DNA of 64,000 nt, taken from Loripinus fragilis (taxonomy: Eukaryota > Mollusca > Bivalvia > Lucinida > Lucinidae). The notes under the pieces were generated by a model. It was not told the DNA's origin. It saw nothing but the letters and a program-made list of their open reading frames with translations, and ran no database searches. Both the position numbers and the translations under genes were made by a program. The stretch lies in the NCBI GenBank assembly GCA_964019695.1, contig OZ026525.1:63210253-63274252 (forward strand), written 5' to 3'. This document shows, in pieces, positions 11,506 to 23,881 of this stretch (position 1 is its first letter; each line of letters begins with the position of its first letter).

Positions 11506-12027
11506 TGTGTCGCATAGCCTAGTCGGGTCGCAAGGGACTCATCACTCAACACGTGGTACTAGTTCAATAACATTTATTTAACACCCAGTCTCCGCAAGTA
11601 ACACAGTCTCTCCCATTCCAGGCCAGTCCAGACCAGCTCTCATACAGAGCCCACAAGAAATCACTGAACTTTCGAGATTTACTTCAAAACGTCAGGCAAA
11701 CACAGGCCCCAAAGTTTAATACTAAATGCTCATTTCTGAATAGCCGAGCGCAAACTGAAGACTCAGACTGATTGAAGACTGAATGTAAACTGCTTGAGAA
11801 CTATTGCTAGACTCGTTGTAGACTGACTTCTGCTTAGCAGAGCGGCCTATATATACACCGCTGGATTAGTAACCATACTGCGTTGTTCACGTTTCTATCA
11901 GTCATGCAATGATACATCGAATGAGTACCCCTGCTTGGTAGTTTGTTTCAGCGATTCAAAGAGCAGCACGCCCTTCTACCAGCTGGCCACTAAATGCCAG
12001 CTTCTTGTGAAGCAGAAAGATAACAGC
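11506..12027 (-). mobile_element. Candidate solo LTR or LTR-like promoter segment
   Basis: Read on the minus strand, this ~520-bp block could start TGTTATC and end CGACACA. It has a TATA box at 11848-11855 (TATATATA) and, about 275 bp downstream, a TAAATAAAT poly(A) signal at 11573-11578, the spacing expected of U3-R-U5. The transcribed part has short direct repeats related to 'agtcttcaatcagtct'. I did not find a convincing target-site duplication, a second LTR, a primer-binding site or gag/pol, so the ends are guesses and an ordinary promoter is possible. Confidence 0.4.
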
Positions 12028-12046
12028 CATTATACCACCCTATGCG

Positions 12047-12207
12047 ACTTTAGCACGAAATATCTCGTGATGTGCAAGGTCTACACTGATGCAGGTGGTA
12101 TAAAATAGTTATACCATGTTTGTCCACCTGTACGTAAGATAATCCACTCGCTAAAGCTCGTGGATTATCTCCACGTACAGGCGGACAACCCATGGTATAA
12201 CTATTAC
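12047..12207. repeat. Palindromic element, family L, copy 1
   Basis: Begins 'actttagcacgaaatatctc'. It holds the inverted pair 'ataccatgtttgtccacctg' / 'caggcggacaacccatggta' around 'gataatccac...gtggattatc'. A second copy is at 44682-44852 and a fragment at about 17990-18030. Confidence 0.8.
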
Positions 12208-12385
12208 TTAGTAACTCTATGTTTAGATCAATGATTCAAAACCATGCCACATTGATAGTTTCCCAATATTTGAATGTGCGTAATGCTATGTGGGTATCTC
12301 TTGCTCATTCCTACAGTTAAACCTTTAGCATGCTATCACGTTTTATGCAGCCGGACCCTTACTATGCTACAACACACACTGTATG

Positions 12386-12631
12386 CATGCGCGGATCCAG
12401 AACATTTTGTCAGAGAGGACCGAAATGCCACTTAAAATTGACCACCATCGGCCCATCAGCGAAACGCCTTTGAAATGGCGTTTTGCTGGCGTGTCAATGG
12501 CCCACCATTGAATGCTGGCTTGGTAGCTTTGTGAATTTTAGGGGATCCGGATCAATATTGCTAGGAAACCCTATATTTTGTGATTTTTCAGGGGGTCCGG
12601 ACCCTCTGTCCTCCCTCTGGATTCGCCCATG
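12386..12631 (+). mobile_element. MITE family E, copy 1
   Basis: Starts CATGCGCGGATCCAGA and ends TGGATTCGCCCATG. It is flanked by the 5-bp pair GTATG/GCATG (12381-12385, 12632-12636), consistent with a target-site duplication with one change. It contains the family phrases 'ttgaatgctggcttg' and 'caggggatccggat'. Non-coding. Confidence 0.8.
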
Positions 12632-12792
12632 GCATGCATCTGAAAGAAGGTACTTGTCTGAAATGTTCCGTGATCATCGGACGCAAAGTCGGACTAGATT
12701 ATAACTCTTGGTATGCTTGTTTGTCCCTGATCAGGCACATCGGATGATCTTCTGGATCAGTTTGCATACTTTGATAGCAGGTCGTAAAAGTA

Positions 12793-12796
<4 letters not shown>

Positions 12797-12837
<41 letters not shown>
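12797..12837 (+). repeat. (GA)n microsatellite
   Basis: About 20 uninterrupted GA units. Confidence 0.97.
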
Positions 12838-12840
<3 letters not shown>

Positions 12841-13094
12841 CACGGTGTTTGCACACGAATCTTTTGTTTTGGCTTGTTTTCTTAGAATATCGAAACACAA
12901 TGTTTGGGTCAGTCAATTAGCTTCCGATGAGGACCCTATATCCAAATCGGCTTTTGTACGGCAAAGTCGGACATTCCACAGTATTAACGCTTTGCGTGCT
13001 TTCTATCGCATGCACACATTTTTAAATTGACGAAACATTCTATCCTGAATACCATTCGGATCTGATCTGGATCCAAACCGTGTTTGCAAATGTA

Positions 13095-13095
<1 letters not shown>

Positions 13096-13138
<43 letters not shown>
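13096..13138 (+). repeat. (GA)n microsatellite
   Basis: About 21 GA units, preceded by 'caaatgtaag'; a second GA tract within 300 bp of the first. Confidence 0.97.
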
Positions 13139-13141
<3 letters not shown>

Positions 13142-13187
13142 GTGCAGGCACGCCAAAGTAAACATTGCATCGGCGGATCGACTAGAG

Positions 13188-13189
<2 letters not shown>

Positions 13190-13247
<58 letters not shown>
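13190..13247 (+). repeat. (TG)n microsatellite
   Basis: 29 TG units. The cysteine-valine open frames across it are artefacts. Confidence 0.97.
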
Positions 13248-13248
<1 letters not shown>

Positions 13249-15894
13249 CTTTTTTATTTTCGTCAGTTTGTTTGTTTTTTTACTCTGGGAACTCGTCTAC
13301 GTATTTCAAAGTTTTGTGTAGATCTTTGCAAAAAATCTGATCGTACGAGATGTCTAGCGGTTTCAATTCTTGAGTACAATATAAACTTGAATGCGAGCGA
13401 AAGCGTTTTGGTTTTCTGAAGGAAGAACGAAATAGTGTAGTGATTCATCGGTAGTCCGAGACGGGTGAACATAGGAGACCCGGCTTATCGAATAGTTTAA
13501 ATCAGTGGGCTTTTCTGACTTGTAAGTAAATTGAGTGACATAATATGCACGTGCCTGGCTCTCGACTAAGCGAATACCGCATGCGCTGGACATTTTACTG
13601 ACTCAGTCTGCATGAATTTAGCGACGGTTTTAGTAAGATTAAAGAAATGAAAAAGAGGAGATAGCACAGAATCATATCGCCGTTTTTCAAAACGTCTCTA
13701 CCACATTTTGACATGCGTTTATCCTTTATTATAGGGATCACACATGTGTTTCTATCCATTAACATGCAGCAGAAGGCATATAAGCCGATTTTTAGATTCA
13801 TAATCCCTATATACTGTACTCTGCTAGACCATTAAATGTCCTTGTTGCAAACATTGCGGGTCCAGATCAGATTGCTCTGATCCGAGGACTCCAGTAGACG
13901 TCATTCTCAAAACGGAACCGAAAGATATGGTAGGCTACAGTTTAGCAGGGCGCCGCCGATGTGGCATCTTTGAATTTAGATACAAGAAAAAAACCAGACT
14001 ATTTAAAATTGAAAACAATCAGCAACAAAAAACAATAGCTGCTGCTTAAATCATATTATAAACTTTGATTTGGCGATTTTAGGGGGGGGGGGGGGGGGGG
14101 GGCTCCCCCTTGAATCCGTCAATGAAACCGTCATCCGCGGATTGTGGTTCCTTTGAGAGTTCGTCGGCAGGCCGATAGTGGCTCAGGACGGGCCCGGTAG
14201 CAAATGCCCTTTTATTTAATACCGCGGATGGACTCAAAATTCCAATACTGCGCCAGAGTGTATGCTATAAATAGACGCAATACTATTAAAGGGCGAAAGT
14301 CTAACAGATAGCGTCCTTTCGCAAATGTATATATCACGTGATCGTTTTGGCGGGATAGGCATAAAGTAAAACTTCAAATGAACTCATGCAAGTAAGATTA
14401 TTAATCCCCAATATCCAAGCGACCTTCTGGGGTCAACTGAGATAATTCTTGATTCATATGAATGTTATATTATTTACATACATAGCCGCGTAAAAAACAC
14501 GCCGACTTGTTTGTTTGTTGTCAATGAAAGCAGACTACAATGGCAAGTCCACCATGTCTTTTACGATATGCCTATCATTATCATATTACTGCGCAAGGTA
14601 TTATTTTTTAAATATATTTGTATTTGAATTTGCAATTGGCAGTAAATCATTGCTTCGATACCCAAACTGAAGTTTCTAAACTGCAAAGCATAACAAACAA
14701 TAAAAACAAAACAAAAGAAGAACTACTTTTTACGCGTAATATTTTCCAGAAAGTTGTTCGGTTTGTATTAAGCCTTTATCCTGCGGAATCCGGATATACC
14801 CCGTTCTGGAAAACATTGTAGATCCGGATCAGTTGGCTTCTCAGGAACAAACTAATCAGGATCTATACGACTGTTTATCATGCATCTAATTAAATTGTTA
14901 ATACTGAAACCATGCAACTTATATGTCTGAAAATTTGCAAGGAGTATAGCATATATTTAATGTATGGCCTGGCAAGGGTGAAAAATTGACGTGACTGAAA
15001 AACTGTAAGTGTTAAAATTGAGTCCGGATGCCAGCATCCGTCCCCAATAATGATTCTGTGAATGTTGGGAAAATCCGACATGCTTTTGTTAAATTGCAAC
15101 GAATTGTTTTCACTAAAGACTCCTTATGTTTGCAAATAAATGGTAAACAAAACACAACCTTGCAGTTTTCAGTTGAACTTATCTCTAATAAAATGCACGA
15201 AGCAACATTTAAACTAGTGTGAACTCAACGACAATATGTTGATCGCTCATACTGAGTTGTTGCTACAAATTATTGTTGGATAGTGGGTAGTTATTAAACG
15301 CTGAAAAGCATTTTTATTAAGTCAAAAATACCTAAAGTGATGGGGTTATAGAATTTATACTTAATTTTGTTTTCATAATATTGCGGCTTTATTCTAAAGT
15401 TGAACGTAAACTTTAAGCTTGACCACTATAGGCGTTCTTTACAATAAAATTACTCACCTGGTCTTGAGGACTAGACAGAATGAACATATTTTAATTAATG
15501 TAAACACGTCATTAAGAAACAGGAAAATGCTTGAAAAATGATATAAAATATGATAACTCTGTAAATAGAGGATGGCGCGTTTTGAAAACTCCCTAATGAC
15601 ATATTTAGCGTGTTTTCAGCAAAACGCAAAGAAAAAGACACACCGATGTTCATTATTACATCACCAGTAGATAATACAAAATGACGTTTACCATAAAATT
15701 AATGACGTCACAAACGAGCATGTTTACTCGCGATAGAAACAAGATTATATAAAAAATTTCCAACATGCAACTTTGGGATTGTTACTTAAACTTGCATCTA
15801 AAATTTGGTGTCATTTTGCCTCAAACTTACAAAGATATGACACTATATCCGCACATGTTACAAAACGTGTGTTGCAATTTGCTTCAGAAAAACT
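13248..15894. other. No gene recognised; poly-G tract at 14082-14102
   Basis: Only short frames without domains. There is a 21-base G run near 14082-14102 and scattered decayed 'ggatccagatcag' phrases (13070, 13860, 14825). Confidence 0.45.
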
Positions 15895-16081
15895 TCAGTA
15901 TACTGGATCAGCCTTTATATAAGGGTCTGTAACTCAAGAAAAATAGTAAGTGTTTCTTTATGTTGGGTGCCATTTTAAAGGCAACAAAGAGTTCTTTTCA
16001 GAAAGGTATGGCATTTTGTCGTAGCATAAACGTGAAGAGAGTTATGAAGCTACTTGCATTCATATTTGAACAGCCCTCGTA
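15895..16081 (-). repeat. Mariner-like terminal fragment, copy 2
   Basis: Reverse-complement relative of 5746-5925, ending 'gaacagccctcgta'. The opposite terminus was not found, so this may be a truncated element. Confidence 0.5.
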
Positions 16082-16248
16082 AATAGAATTTATTTCCTGA
16101 GTGTTTATTATCATGATTATTGACCAATCACGAAACACTTTACAACTAAAATATAGTGCTGTGCTTTGAACCACTCTTTGAACCAATCACTTCCCTTTTT
16201 TACAATACCAGGTATGTGGCCAACAACTCCTTGGATCCACAATATCAT

Positions 16249-16444
16249 CAGGGGCGGATCAAGGATTTGTGGAAAGAGGCTTCATATATGTGGGGGTTCG
16301 CTTTGCTTATTTTATCTCATTTTTCTTAATGAAATAATTTGGTCTCACTGAGGCCAAATCATTTCATTTTCATAGGATAGTTAAAAAAGGGGTCGGGGAG
16401 GGGGGTTCGAGCGAACCCCTGAACCTCTTTTGGATCCGCCACTG
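16249..16444 (+). mobile_element. MITE-like element with CAG-GGCGGATC termini
   Basis: Starts CAGGGGCGGATCAAGG and ends TTGGATCCGCCACTG, an imperfect terminal inverted repeat of about 15 bp. Flanks ATCAT/ATAAT give only a weak target-duplication match. Length 196 bp, non-coding. Confidence 0.65.
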
Positions 16445-18125
16445 ATAATTCTGGCACTGGAGAGTGATAAGCATACGTTCCACACAGGGCGTGCACATAA
16501 CTGTCAAAAATGAAAATAAAGGGATGTTGATTGAACGTTTAACATTATTTAGTTGTTAAATTTAACTTTTATGGTAGCAAACAGTGCAGGTCCTGATGAT
16601 ATGCCACGTTCTGGTGACTGATCCACTGAAGCACAGAAAACCCCTTACAAGGTCCATGATTTCCTACAATGGAGCCAGGATTAAAGTTCATTTTTTACTG
16701 AAAGAGGTCACAATGATCAAATTGAAAGGATAGAAAATTGGATTAACATGTAAGCAAATAGGAGGCACTTACACTTATGGTAGACTCTTGAGATGGGGAC
16801 AGGGGAATACATATTCTTTAGGTTCAAGGAAAGGAGTTTATATCAATTTGCAAGCAATACTTAAAGCCCTTACATACCCAGACTAATTGAAACCTTTGTT
16901 TTAACATTGTTAATTTAGCTCTAAAATATGTTTGTCATATAGAAGAATGTTTTTTCAAATATAACAAAATTTGTAGTGTCCGCAACGCCTCTGTATCAAT
17001 AAGGAACTACCAATGAATAAGCAAAGAACAAAAAGACAAACATGTTTTTACATTTCTTTGTTTTGCTATGATAAGTTCAATACAAAACAAGGAAACTAAA
17101 TACAGCTTTCATATAAATCACCTCATCCCCAAACCATATTTCATTGGTGTATTAAGGTTTATTCCTATAAAAGGTATTTAAAGCTTCAAACAAAAATACT
17201 TGAATCAATAATTATCTAACAAGGAAGCATTTATAATGAAGGAATGGTGACTTCAGTCTTACACCTAAAGTAACCAATAATAATAGATTTTAGAGGTCAA
17301 AGGCAGACGTGTCCAATATTTTTGCCAGTTTTATGGGACAGTGATAAGACTCCACAGCAAAAGTGAAAATACCATCAGCTAAGAAATAGTAGAACCAGAC
17401 AAGCATTTGTATGCGTTGCGGACACTACAAAACAATACGTAGAAATATTGACCTTCAATATAAACAGCTTAAGAAACCATAACATCTGTAACACTTGTCT
17501 AAACTGTTGTTATTTTTCTTCGATAACACCTTCAGGTGCTTACCACTGTAAATTAAGTCGTATTAAATGCTAATTTTGTACATCTAAAAAGCATTCAGTA
17601 TTAGCTATTGGACAAAACGTAAAACCTATAAATAAGCATCCCTTTCATACTGTTTAGGGTAAAACTCTTAACTTTTTACCAAATTGCAAGGAGTAAAAAG
17701 CATTTAAAAGATATGGAAACATTCTATTGCTATGATATTTAAAATTTATAAAATGATGCTGACAAATATATGAAATAACCTTGTGAAAATTGGCGATTTT
17801 TCAATGTTACAACAATACGTGAAAAATGGATTGTTTTCGGCATCATTTTGGCTTCCTGTGACAACTGAACGTATATAAACATGTCGTATACCATTTTGAG
17901 GGTAAAACAAAAGTATTTTGGCTGTAAGCATAGACTAACTACTATAACAAAGACAGCTTCCTTATGTGCACTTTATTGTGAAATTGTCGTAAGCTCGTGG
18001 ATTATCTCTACAACACGTGGTATAACTGTTACAGATGTTTGGTTGGTTTCCTGGTATTCATGTTTCTTTCTCCAGTGGCCTGAAGTATTGAATGTGGCAT
18101 TTCCTGGTCATAAGTACTTGTTTTT
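16445..18125. other. No gene recognised
   Basis: AT-rich sequence without credible exons. About 17985-18035 is a fragment of the family L palindrome. Confidence 0.45.
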
Positions 18126-18453
18126 TATGCGCGGATCCAGAAAGTTTTAGCAGGGGTGGGGTCCGAATTTGATAACGTTCCTCTTTTATAGTTAATGAGG
18201 GGATGGAGGATCCAAATACCACTATAAATGGGCCAACATCGGCCCGCCAGCGAAACGCCATTTAAATTGCGGGCAAAACATATAGGCAGATTCTATCACA
18301 GTTCTGATGGCCCAACATTGAATGCTGGCTTGTAAGCTCTGTGATTTTTCAGGGGATCCGGACTAGTATTGTTAAGAAACCATATATTTTTCGATTTTTC
18401 CGGGAGGGGTGGGGTTGGTCCGGACACGTTTCCCCCCTCAGGATCCGCCCATG
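18126..18453 (+). mobile_element. MITE family E, copy 2
   Basis: Starts TATGCGCGGATCCAGA and ends AGGATCCGCCCATG. TTTTT flanks both ends (18121-18125, 18454-18458), as expected for a 5-bp duplication, though a homopolymer is weak proof. It shares the 'aacattgaatgctggcttg' core with the other copies. Confidence 0.8.
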
Positions 18454-18770
18454 TTTTTGAATACGTCCAAATATAAATACGACCGCGAAACAAGAACACG
18501 TGACTTTGCGCATGTGAATAACAAAGATTTTTTTTTTTGCGTGTGGACAACAAAGGCGCAGACCAAACTGCGCATGCGCATGCTTCCTTGTGAAGATGCT
18601 TATCTAGGCGTGTACGTATCAAATCATGAGTTTAAAAACGAGTACATATGATCTCACAGACAACCCACACATATTACAAGGAACAAAATTTTACGTTTAA
18701 TGCCAAGTTGTTACGAAAAAATAAAACCTTTTCAACAATTTTGCTTATTGTGTTTTTGTTTGTTGGTAAC

Positions 18771-18772
<2 letters not shown>

Positions 18773-18830
<58 letters not shown>
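18773..18830 (+). repeat. (GT)n microsatellite
   Basis: 29 GT units; both strands give spurious dipeptide frames. Confidence 0.97.
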
Positions 18831-18833
<3 letters not shown>

Positions 18834-19145
18834 GTTTCCGTGAAAGACTGTCTGTGCATATGACGTTTTCTGGTACTTGCTTTTCAACTCAGTCTTAATA
18901 TATTTTTCTTCCAGTTTCGTCAGTGTCTCTCTGTCTTTGGCTTTCTATAGCTTCGTATAACTACACATGAGCCAAGAATGACAGACTGTACTATTGACAA
19001 GCTGTTACATGTAGCTGTTACATATACGTGTATGGGAAAAAGTAGATTTTTAGTTGTCGTAGACTAAGGGGCGTAGCAAGCTGAACATTCAAAGTACGCA
19101 TTTGCGGAACAGGCTGAATGTATATAAAAAGGGAATAACAATATG

Positions 19146-19207
19146 CAAACAGCGTAGACCCAGATGTGACGCCTCAAAACGAGGCGTCTCATCAGGGTCT
19201 GTGCTGT
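19146..19207. repeat. Hairpin repeat family C, copy 1
   Basis: 'caaacagcgtagacccagat' is paired with 'atcagggtctgtgctgtt', with an inner 'gacgcctcaaaacgaggcgtc' stem cut short here for length. The overlapping frame with 'DPDETPRF' is a repeat translation. Confidence 0.75.
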
Positions 19208-19919
19208 TCACTAAGATAAACACACTTTTGGTAATGGTAGATATGATCAGAACTTCATTCACTTTGCGTAAATTGGCGATAATCAAAGGGTGCCTATTAG
19301 GAGATGATACCAACATCATACCAAATTCTGTCAAAATTGGAGAGATTAAAATTGGTTCTACGCACAGGTTTTATGCACATAACATCAAGAAAACATCAGA
19401 ACTGTGATAGAATCTGCCCATATTGTTGGTCCAAATGTATACGTACTTGCATTTTTGCGTATATGTAGCTACGTTCTGGACTACATGTAGTTGCTTAGAA
19501 AGTTCTTATTTGTATAACTGTTTGGTTGGTTCATTTGTGTTCATGTGATCTGTGAATGCGGCATTTCCTGGTCATATGTACTTGTACTTGTTTTATAAAC
19601 TCATTGAAACGTACATGGCTAAATATAAATAAGGCCGCGACGCGAGAAAGCCAGACTTTGTTGCTTTTATTGTTTGGTTTTAGGTTTTATGTTCCAGTCA
19701 ACGGCTATGGTCATGTCGAGTATGTCAGTTTACCTAACCACACTTTTTCCTGAGCGCTTATAGCAAGCTTGACACTAAGCGTTCGTGCTCATACTTTCGC
19801 CTGTAACTGACACCAACCTTTCTTGAATCAGTAGTAGGAGGAAAATGACCGTAGATATATTTGAGATGTGACATGTGATTTTCAACAATGTGGCATTTTG
19901 GCACGTGAATACTCAGATG
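19208..19919. other. No gene recognised
   Basis: Short frames at 19102-19407 and 19556-19753 have no domain. Confidence 0.4.
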
Positions 19920-20110
19920 AGCCTGTGCGCCTCCTTTGAAGTTTAGAAAAGCCAAATGGTGTTCAGTCAGTAGCTTCACACTCATAGAATATTCAAGGCA
20001 CTAGCAAAGGCTCTGATCGGACTGCGCGTATGAGCAGGCTGATCTGAGGCTTTGCTAGTTGTTGGAAATCTCATGCGGCGGATCATTTCATGATCAATCT
20101 CAACTAAAGT
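19920..20110 (-). repeat. Interspersed repeat family A, copy 1
   Basis: Reverse-complement relative of the repeats at 28540 and 63620. It includes the hairpin 'agcaaaggctctgatc'/'gatctgaggctttgct' and the 'aacaccatttggc' segment. Confidence 0.75.
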
Positions 20111-20803
20111 ATTGGACCGGGCCAGGATCGAGCTCGCGACTCCCGAATTTGTTAAATACCATGTGAATAACAAAGGTGTAGACCAACCTGCGCATCCTAC
20201 AGTCTGACCAGCGCCTTCATTATTCATTACCTCCAAATAAATGATACCTAAACTTTCGTCAAAGAAAATTTCAACACTACGGGAGCAACGAATGAACAAC
20301 GACAGCGTAAAAAACCTAGCCTAGCTTTCATTACATCATATGTATCATCAATTGATTTCATTATATCCTATGGAACAGACTGAAGATCTTCAAAAAATTT
20401 AGTCTCATCAAAACTTGTATTACATCCATAGGAAATTGTGAAATGAATTGTTTTACAGCGACTGAACATGCATTTTATGGGTCAAAATACGGGAAGTAAT
20501 CAGTAAGTACTATATTGGGTATATTTAAAGAGTTAATTTTTCTGGACATTTGTAATAAATGAGATAAATCAAAGACTTTTGAATCAATGGTTACTCTGGT
20601 CTCGTTGGAAAGTAATTGGTTTAAGTCAAACAGTTCCATTTAGTCAGTCCAGTTGGTTTAAGAAGTTCCCGTTGGTATCACCCATTTAATAAAATGTTTC
20701 TCTCGCTTTAATACATTTTCAATACAACTTAAAAGAAATGAGTTCCATTGAAAAGTTGACTTTGGTGATCTGTAAAAATTACCTAGCAGAATTTAAGAAT
20801 CTA

Positions 20804-21068
20804 TCATGAGTGTGAGGGTAGGATCGAAAAATCTGTCCCAAGGATCGCCATTTGGTGAGCAATAGATTCTTGCTGTTCTGGTTGCCCAATTTGTTGAGGC
20901 TGCTTTACTTGACGCCTGCCAAAGCCAGACTTTGAAACGTCATTTACTATTGTGACTTCTTGATTTATAATCACTAGCAAACCTTTCACTCCCAATGATG
21001 GCAGAAATATGCAGTCCGTATCATAATAACGTTTAAAAATGTTTCCACGCCTGCCATTAAAGGCTGTC
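20804..21068 (-). other. Possible terminal coding exon, unrecognised
   Basis: A minus-strand frame ends TGA near 20804. It is preceded by a fair splice acceptor, TTATTGTTCAG, before 21068. The translation runs TAFNGRRGNIF ... GLLVIINQEV ... GFGRRQVKQPQQ. I do not recognise a family. The start of the long frame is a TTG, so it needs an upstream exon that I did not find. It could equally be a chance frame or repeat remnant. Confidence 0.25.
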
Positions 21069-21763
21069 CTGAACAATAAGGCTTAAACGATGGTGCTCTG
21101 CTAGTGACTGGAAAACCCATTTACCCCTGATAAACTTGTATCCCCCAGGACAGAAATTGTAAAATAAAATTGTATACTGAATATTAGCCTCTTTGATAAA
21201 CTGAATTCACTTATTATTGTCTTTTCAAAATACTTTTTATTTGATGAATCATTATCTTCAACATATATTATCACATTTGAAAACGTGTTGAGGTCTATCA
21301 TTTGATCTGGGTAGTTACAATAGTACCACCTGAAATTTCATGATTGCTGACATTATTGTAAAACACTTAAATATTTGGCTGGCAATTTTAATTTGCGCTA
21401 TCAGTGGTATAAACCTCAAACGCCTACATATGAGACAATTCAGTTACACAATAAACATAAATGGACACACATCCTTAGTATGCGGGATGCATATCTGTCG
21501 AAATAAACCATTTTTTTCGCGTTGAGAAAAACACGTCTTAAAAGGATATACTATTTAAGAAAAGAAAATATTCCCCATAGGGAGCATACTCTTTCATATC
21601 AGAATAGAGAGTAATTTTAATAGAGGGCATTGAATTGAGATGCCGCCTTTGCTGTTTCATAAATCATGACCTCATTATCTTCTGGATTAAGTGTAGTGTT
21701 TTGATTTTAAGGTAGTGTGTTATCAACCCATTTAAGCCTAGGGTCTTTTTTATGGGACATTGG

Positions 21764-21829
21764 CAAACAGTGGAGAACCCGATCAGACGCCGCAGTCCGC
21801 GGCGTCTGATTGGGGTCTCTACTGTTTGC
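21764..21829. repeat. Hairpin repeat family C, copy 2
   Basis: 'caaacagtggagaacccgat' and 'tggggtctctactgtttg' form the outer stem, and 'cagacgccgc'/'gcggcgtctg' the inner stem. Confidence 0.85.
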
Positions 21830-21895
21830 TTACAGAAAGTTCTATTTAAATTTTGATAAAAATGAAAAAAGCAACCCAACAACCCTTAAACGGAA

Positions 21896-22092
21896 ATAGA
21901 CTGGTCTAATTGATAACAATGGGAAATTCCATTCGACTTAAATGGGTTATCTAAATCTGTGTCCAGCAATCTGTTGGTCTCCTCCACATAGATCCTAATT
22001 ACGACAAACGGTGATCCTTCTAAACCATCCCTCGCACAAATAGTAGAGTCTTTTTCCTGCCCACCATTAAAAACCGCATTTATAAATATACA
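21896..22092 (-). other. Possible terminal coding exon, unrecognised
   Basis: An open minus-strand frame with no ATG at its start encodes INAVFNGGQEKDSTICARDG and then GSPFVVIRIYVEE, ending TAA at 21896. Immediately upstream is CCCTAACTTCCAAG, a plausible branch point and acceptor. The phrase VFNGG resembles AFNGR in the exon candidate at 20804-21068, so the two could be paralogous exons. No family is recognised and no partner exons were found. Confidence 0.28.
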
Positions 22093-22689
22093 CTTGGAAG
22101 TTAGGGAACACCTTCATGTGAATAAAGCTTTCCCAGCAGAATGTGGGTCATAAAATAAGTAAATTAGTGAAATCGTACAACTCCATAATAGCGATATACA
22201 AATAGTACATGAAATATCATGTAAGCGTAAAACTTATTGTGCTGCCCACTTTTGGCTGAACACGCTTCACAACGTGGACACTCAGATTTGTTGACAAGTT
22301 TGGCAGTGCACGTTTGCTTTGTAACAAATGCATAATTATACATTGCATTTTGTATGACATATTTACAATAAAATATAAATAATAAAAATAGTTAGGGAAC
22401 ACCCAGTTTTCTGCAAACTACTTTCATGTGGGAGTGAATAACAAAAAAAGATATTTCCTTAACCCGAAACATTATTATTTCATTGTGGAATTTGGAACAA
22501 TGTGAAGTAAAAATGTAAGGGAAATATATTTAATCGCTTGTCAACTGATTTCATGTGAAGTTAAATTTTGGTAAAAAGTACTGGTTTAGAAGTATGTGCC
22601 TAACAGCCTTTAAGCTTGCGGTAGGTTAACATTTGTGGTTTCTGGGGGCTAGAACAGTCCTAGGTTGGCACAATTTGTACATAAAAACA
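22093..22689. other. No gene; repeated 'agttagggaacac' phrase
   Basis: The phrase occurs at about 22099 and 22391. This region may hold the 3' terminus of the Tc1-like element that follows, but I could not define it. Confidence 0.4.
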
Positions 22690-23344
22690 GTATCTTGTAT
22701 GTCCTCCCCTCACCTCACATTAATCACTGCTCAAAAGCGCATCCGCATACCCTTGACCAGACGTTGAATTTGACGTTGAGGTATCTGACGCCACTCTCTA
22801 TGCATTTGGCAAGATTCTGTGCTGGTGGATTCATTGTTCTAACTTTCGGCCCAAAATGTCAAAAAAATGCAATAGGGTCCAGATCGACGCTATGGGCAGG
22901 CCATGGAATTGTGGAAACAGCGTTTTGACGTAGACATTCAATAACAGCACAGGACATATGAGGTCGAGCATTGGCATCCATGAATATTGGTCTAGTTAGA
23001 ATGGGATGGTTATCAATATGGAGAATTAGGGCACTTTCCTGTATGTCAGTTCGGTAAGCTTGTCCAGTAAGGGTTCCTTGCACAGTGGTAAGATCCATCC
23101 TACAATCGTGGGAAACGCATCCCCAGACCATGACAGAGCCTCCACCAAACGGAACTGTTTCCTGGATGTTCCTGGGAGCAGACGCTGTACCTCTCTGCCT
23201 CCAAACACGTACACTTCCAACTGTCATATGAAGAAGAAAACTGCTTTCGTCAGACCAATGGATTTTTCTCCAAGACACGGTTGGCAACTTTGCTCTCCTC
23301 TTTAATTGCACGCCAGTGGGTCGGACTTTTATGGCGGTTCCCAC
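22690..23344 (-). pseudogene. Tc1/mariner-type transposase, catalytic half, broken
   Basis: A DDE transposase remnant. Residues KIHWSDESSF carry the first catalytic Asp. GGGSVMVWGCVS and FMDANARPH (second Asp) are typical Tc1 text. The third acidic position is lost: the usual DLNPIE is DLDPIAFF followed by a stop at about 22859. Downstream, after frameshifts, the C-terminal family text is still readable: VRTMNPPAQNLA, then in another frame EWRQIPQRQIQRLV near 22800-22740. It is therefore inactive. Its N-terminal half lies upstream beyond an inserted repeat (23882-24085 and 24316-24519). Confidence 0.88.
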
Positions 23345-23881
23345 TAAAAGACTTATCTATTGATGAGATGGTAGGAGCCTGATGCTTTGGCACCAGGGTT
23401 TACCTGCTGGATTTCTTTTGCTCCGTTTTCAGTTTTATTTACTGTTGAGTCCTAATCTTTGCTTTATCTCCTTTTTATATCTTAATTTATATGTTCTAGG
23501 GAGATGATGCATTGATAAGTTAGGGGTCTTTCATGTAAACCAAACATCTATGTGTCTTGATCCACATCTGAACTAAGACTGAGGTTGGTGCATCGTTAAA
23601 CCGGTTTAAATGCCCTCCAGTAAAATATTTTTACTGACCGTTCCAAGGCTATGCTTCCTTTATGGATCATTTAAGTTATTTCTATCTTGTTTTGTTATGC
23701 TTTCATGCACGTCTGTTTGTTGATGCATTGTGGTCACCTGCTGGGAAAGGGCTGACCTCTTAGCTCTCGTTTGTGATGTCTAATTGTGACGTTGTCACTT
23801 TTCCATTGGTATCCTGGGTCAGGTGTGATGCTTGATTGTATCGATTCATGATATTTGCCCTGTTTCTTACTAATATTCCAA
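23345..23881 (-). mobile_element. Repeat separating the two halves of the Tc1 transposase
   Basis: Non-coding sequence lying between the catalytic and N-terminal transposase segments. Its minus strand matches, with divergence, the plus strand of 39455-39845 (for example 'aaaatattttactg' and 'gagagc(t/c)aagaggtcag'). A short piece recurs at 29960-30040. I infer that it inserted into the transposon. Confidence 0.6.

Noticed and set aside
13080..13419. Cysteine/valine-rich frames over the TG tract, and the like at 18648-18863
   Set aside because: Dinucleotide-repeat translations.
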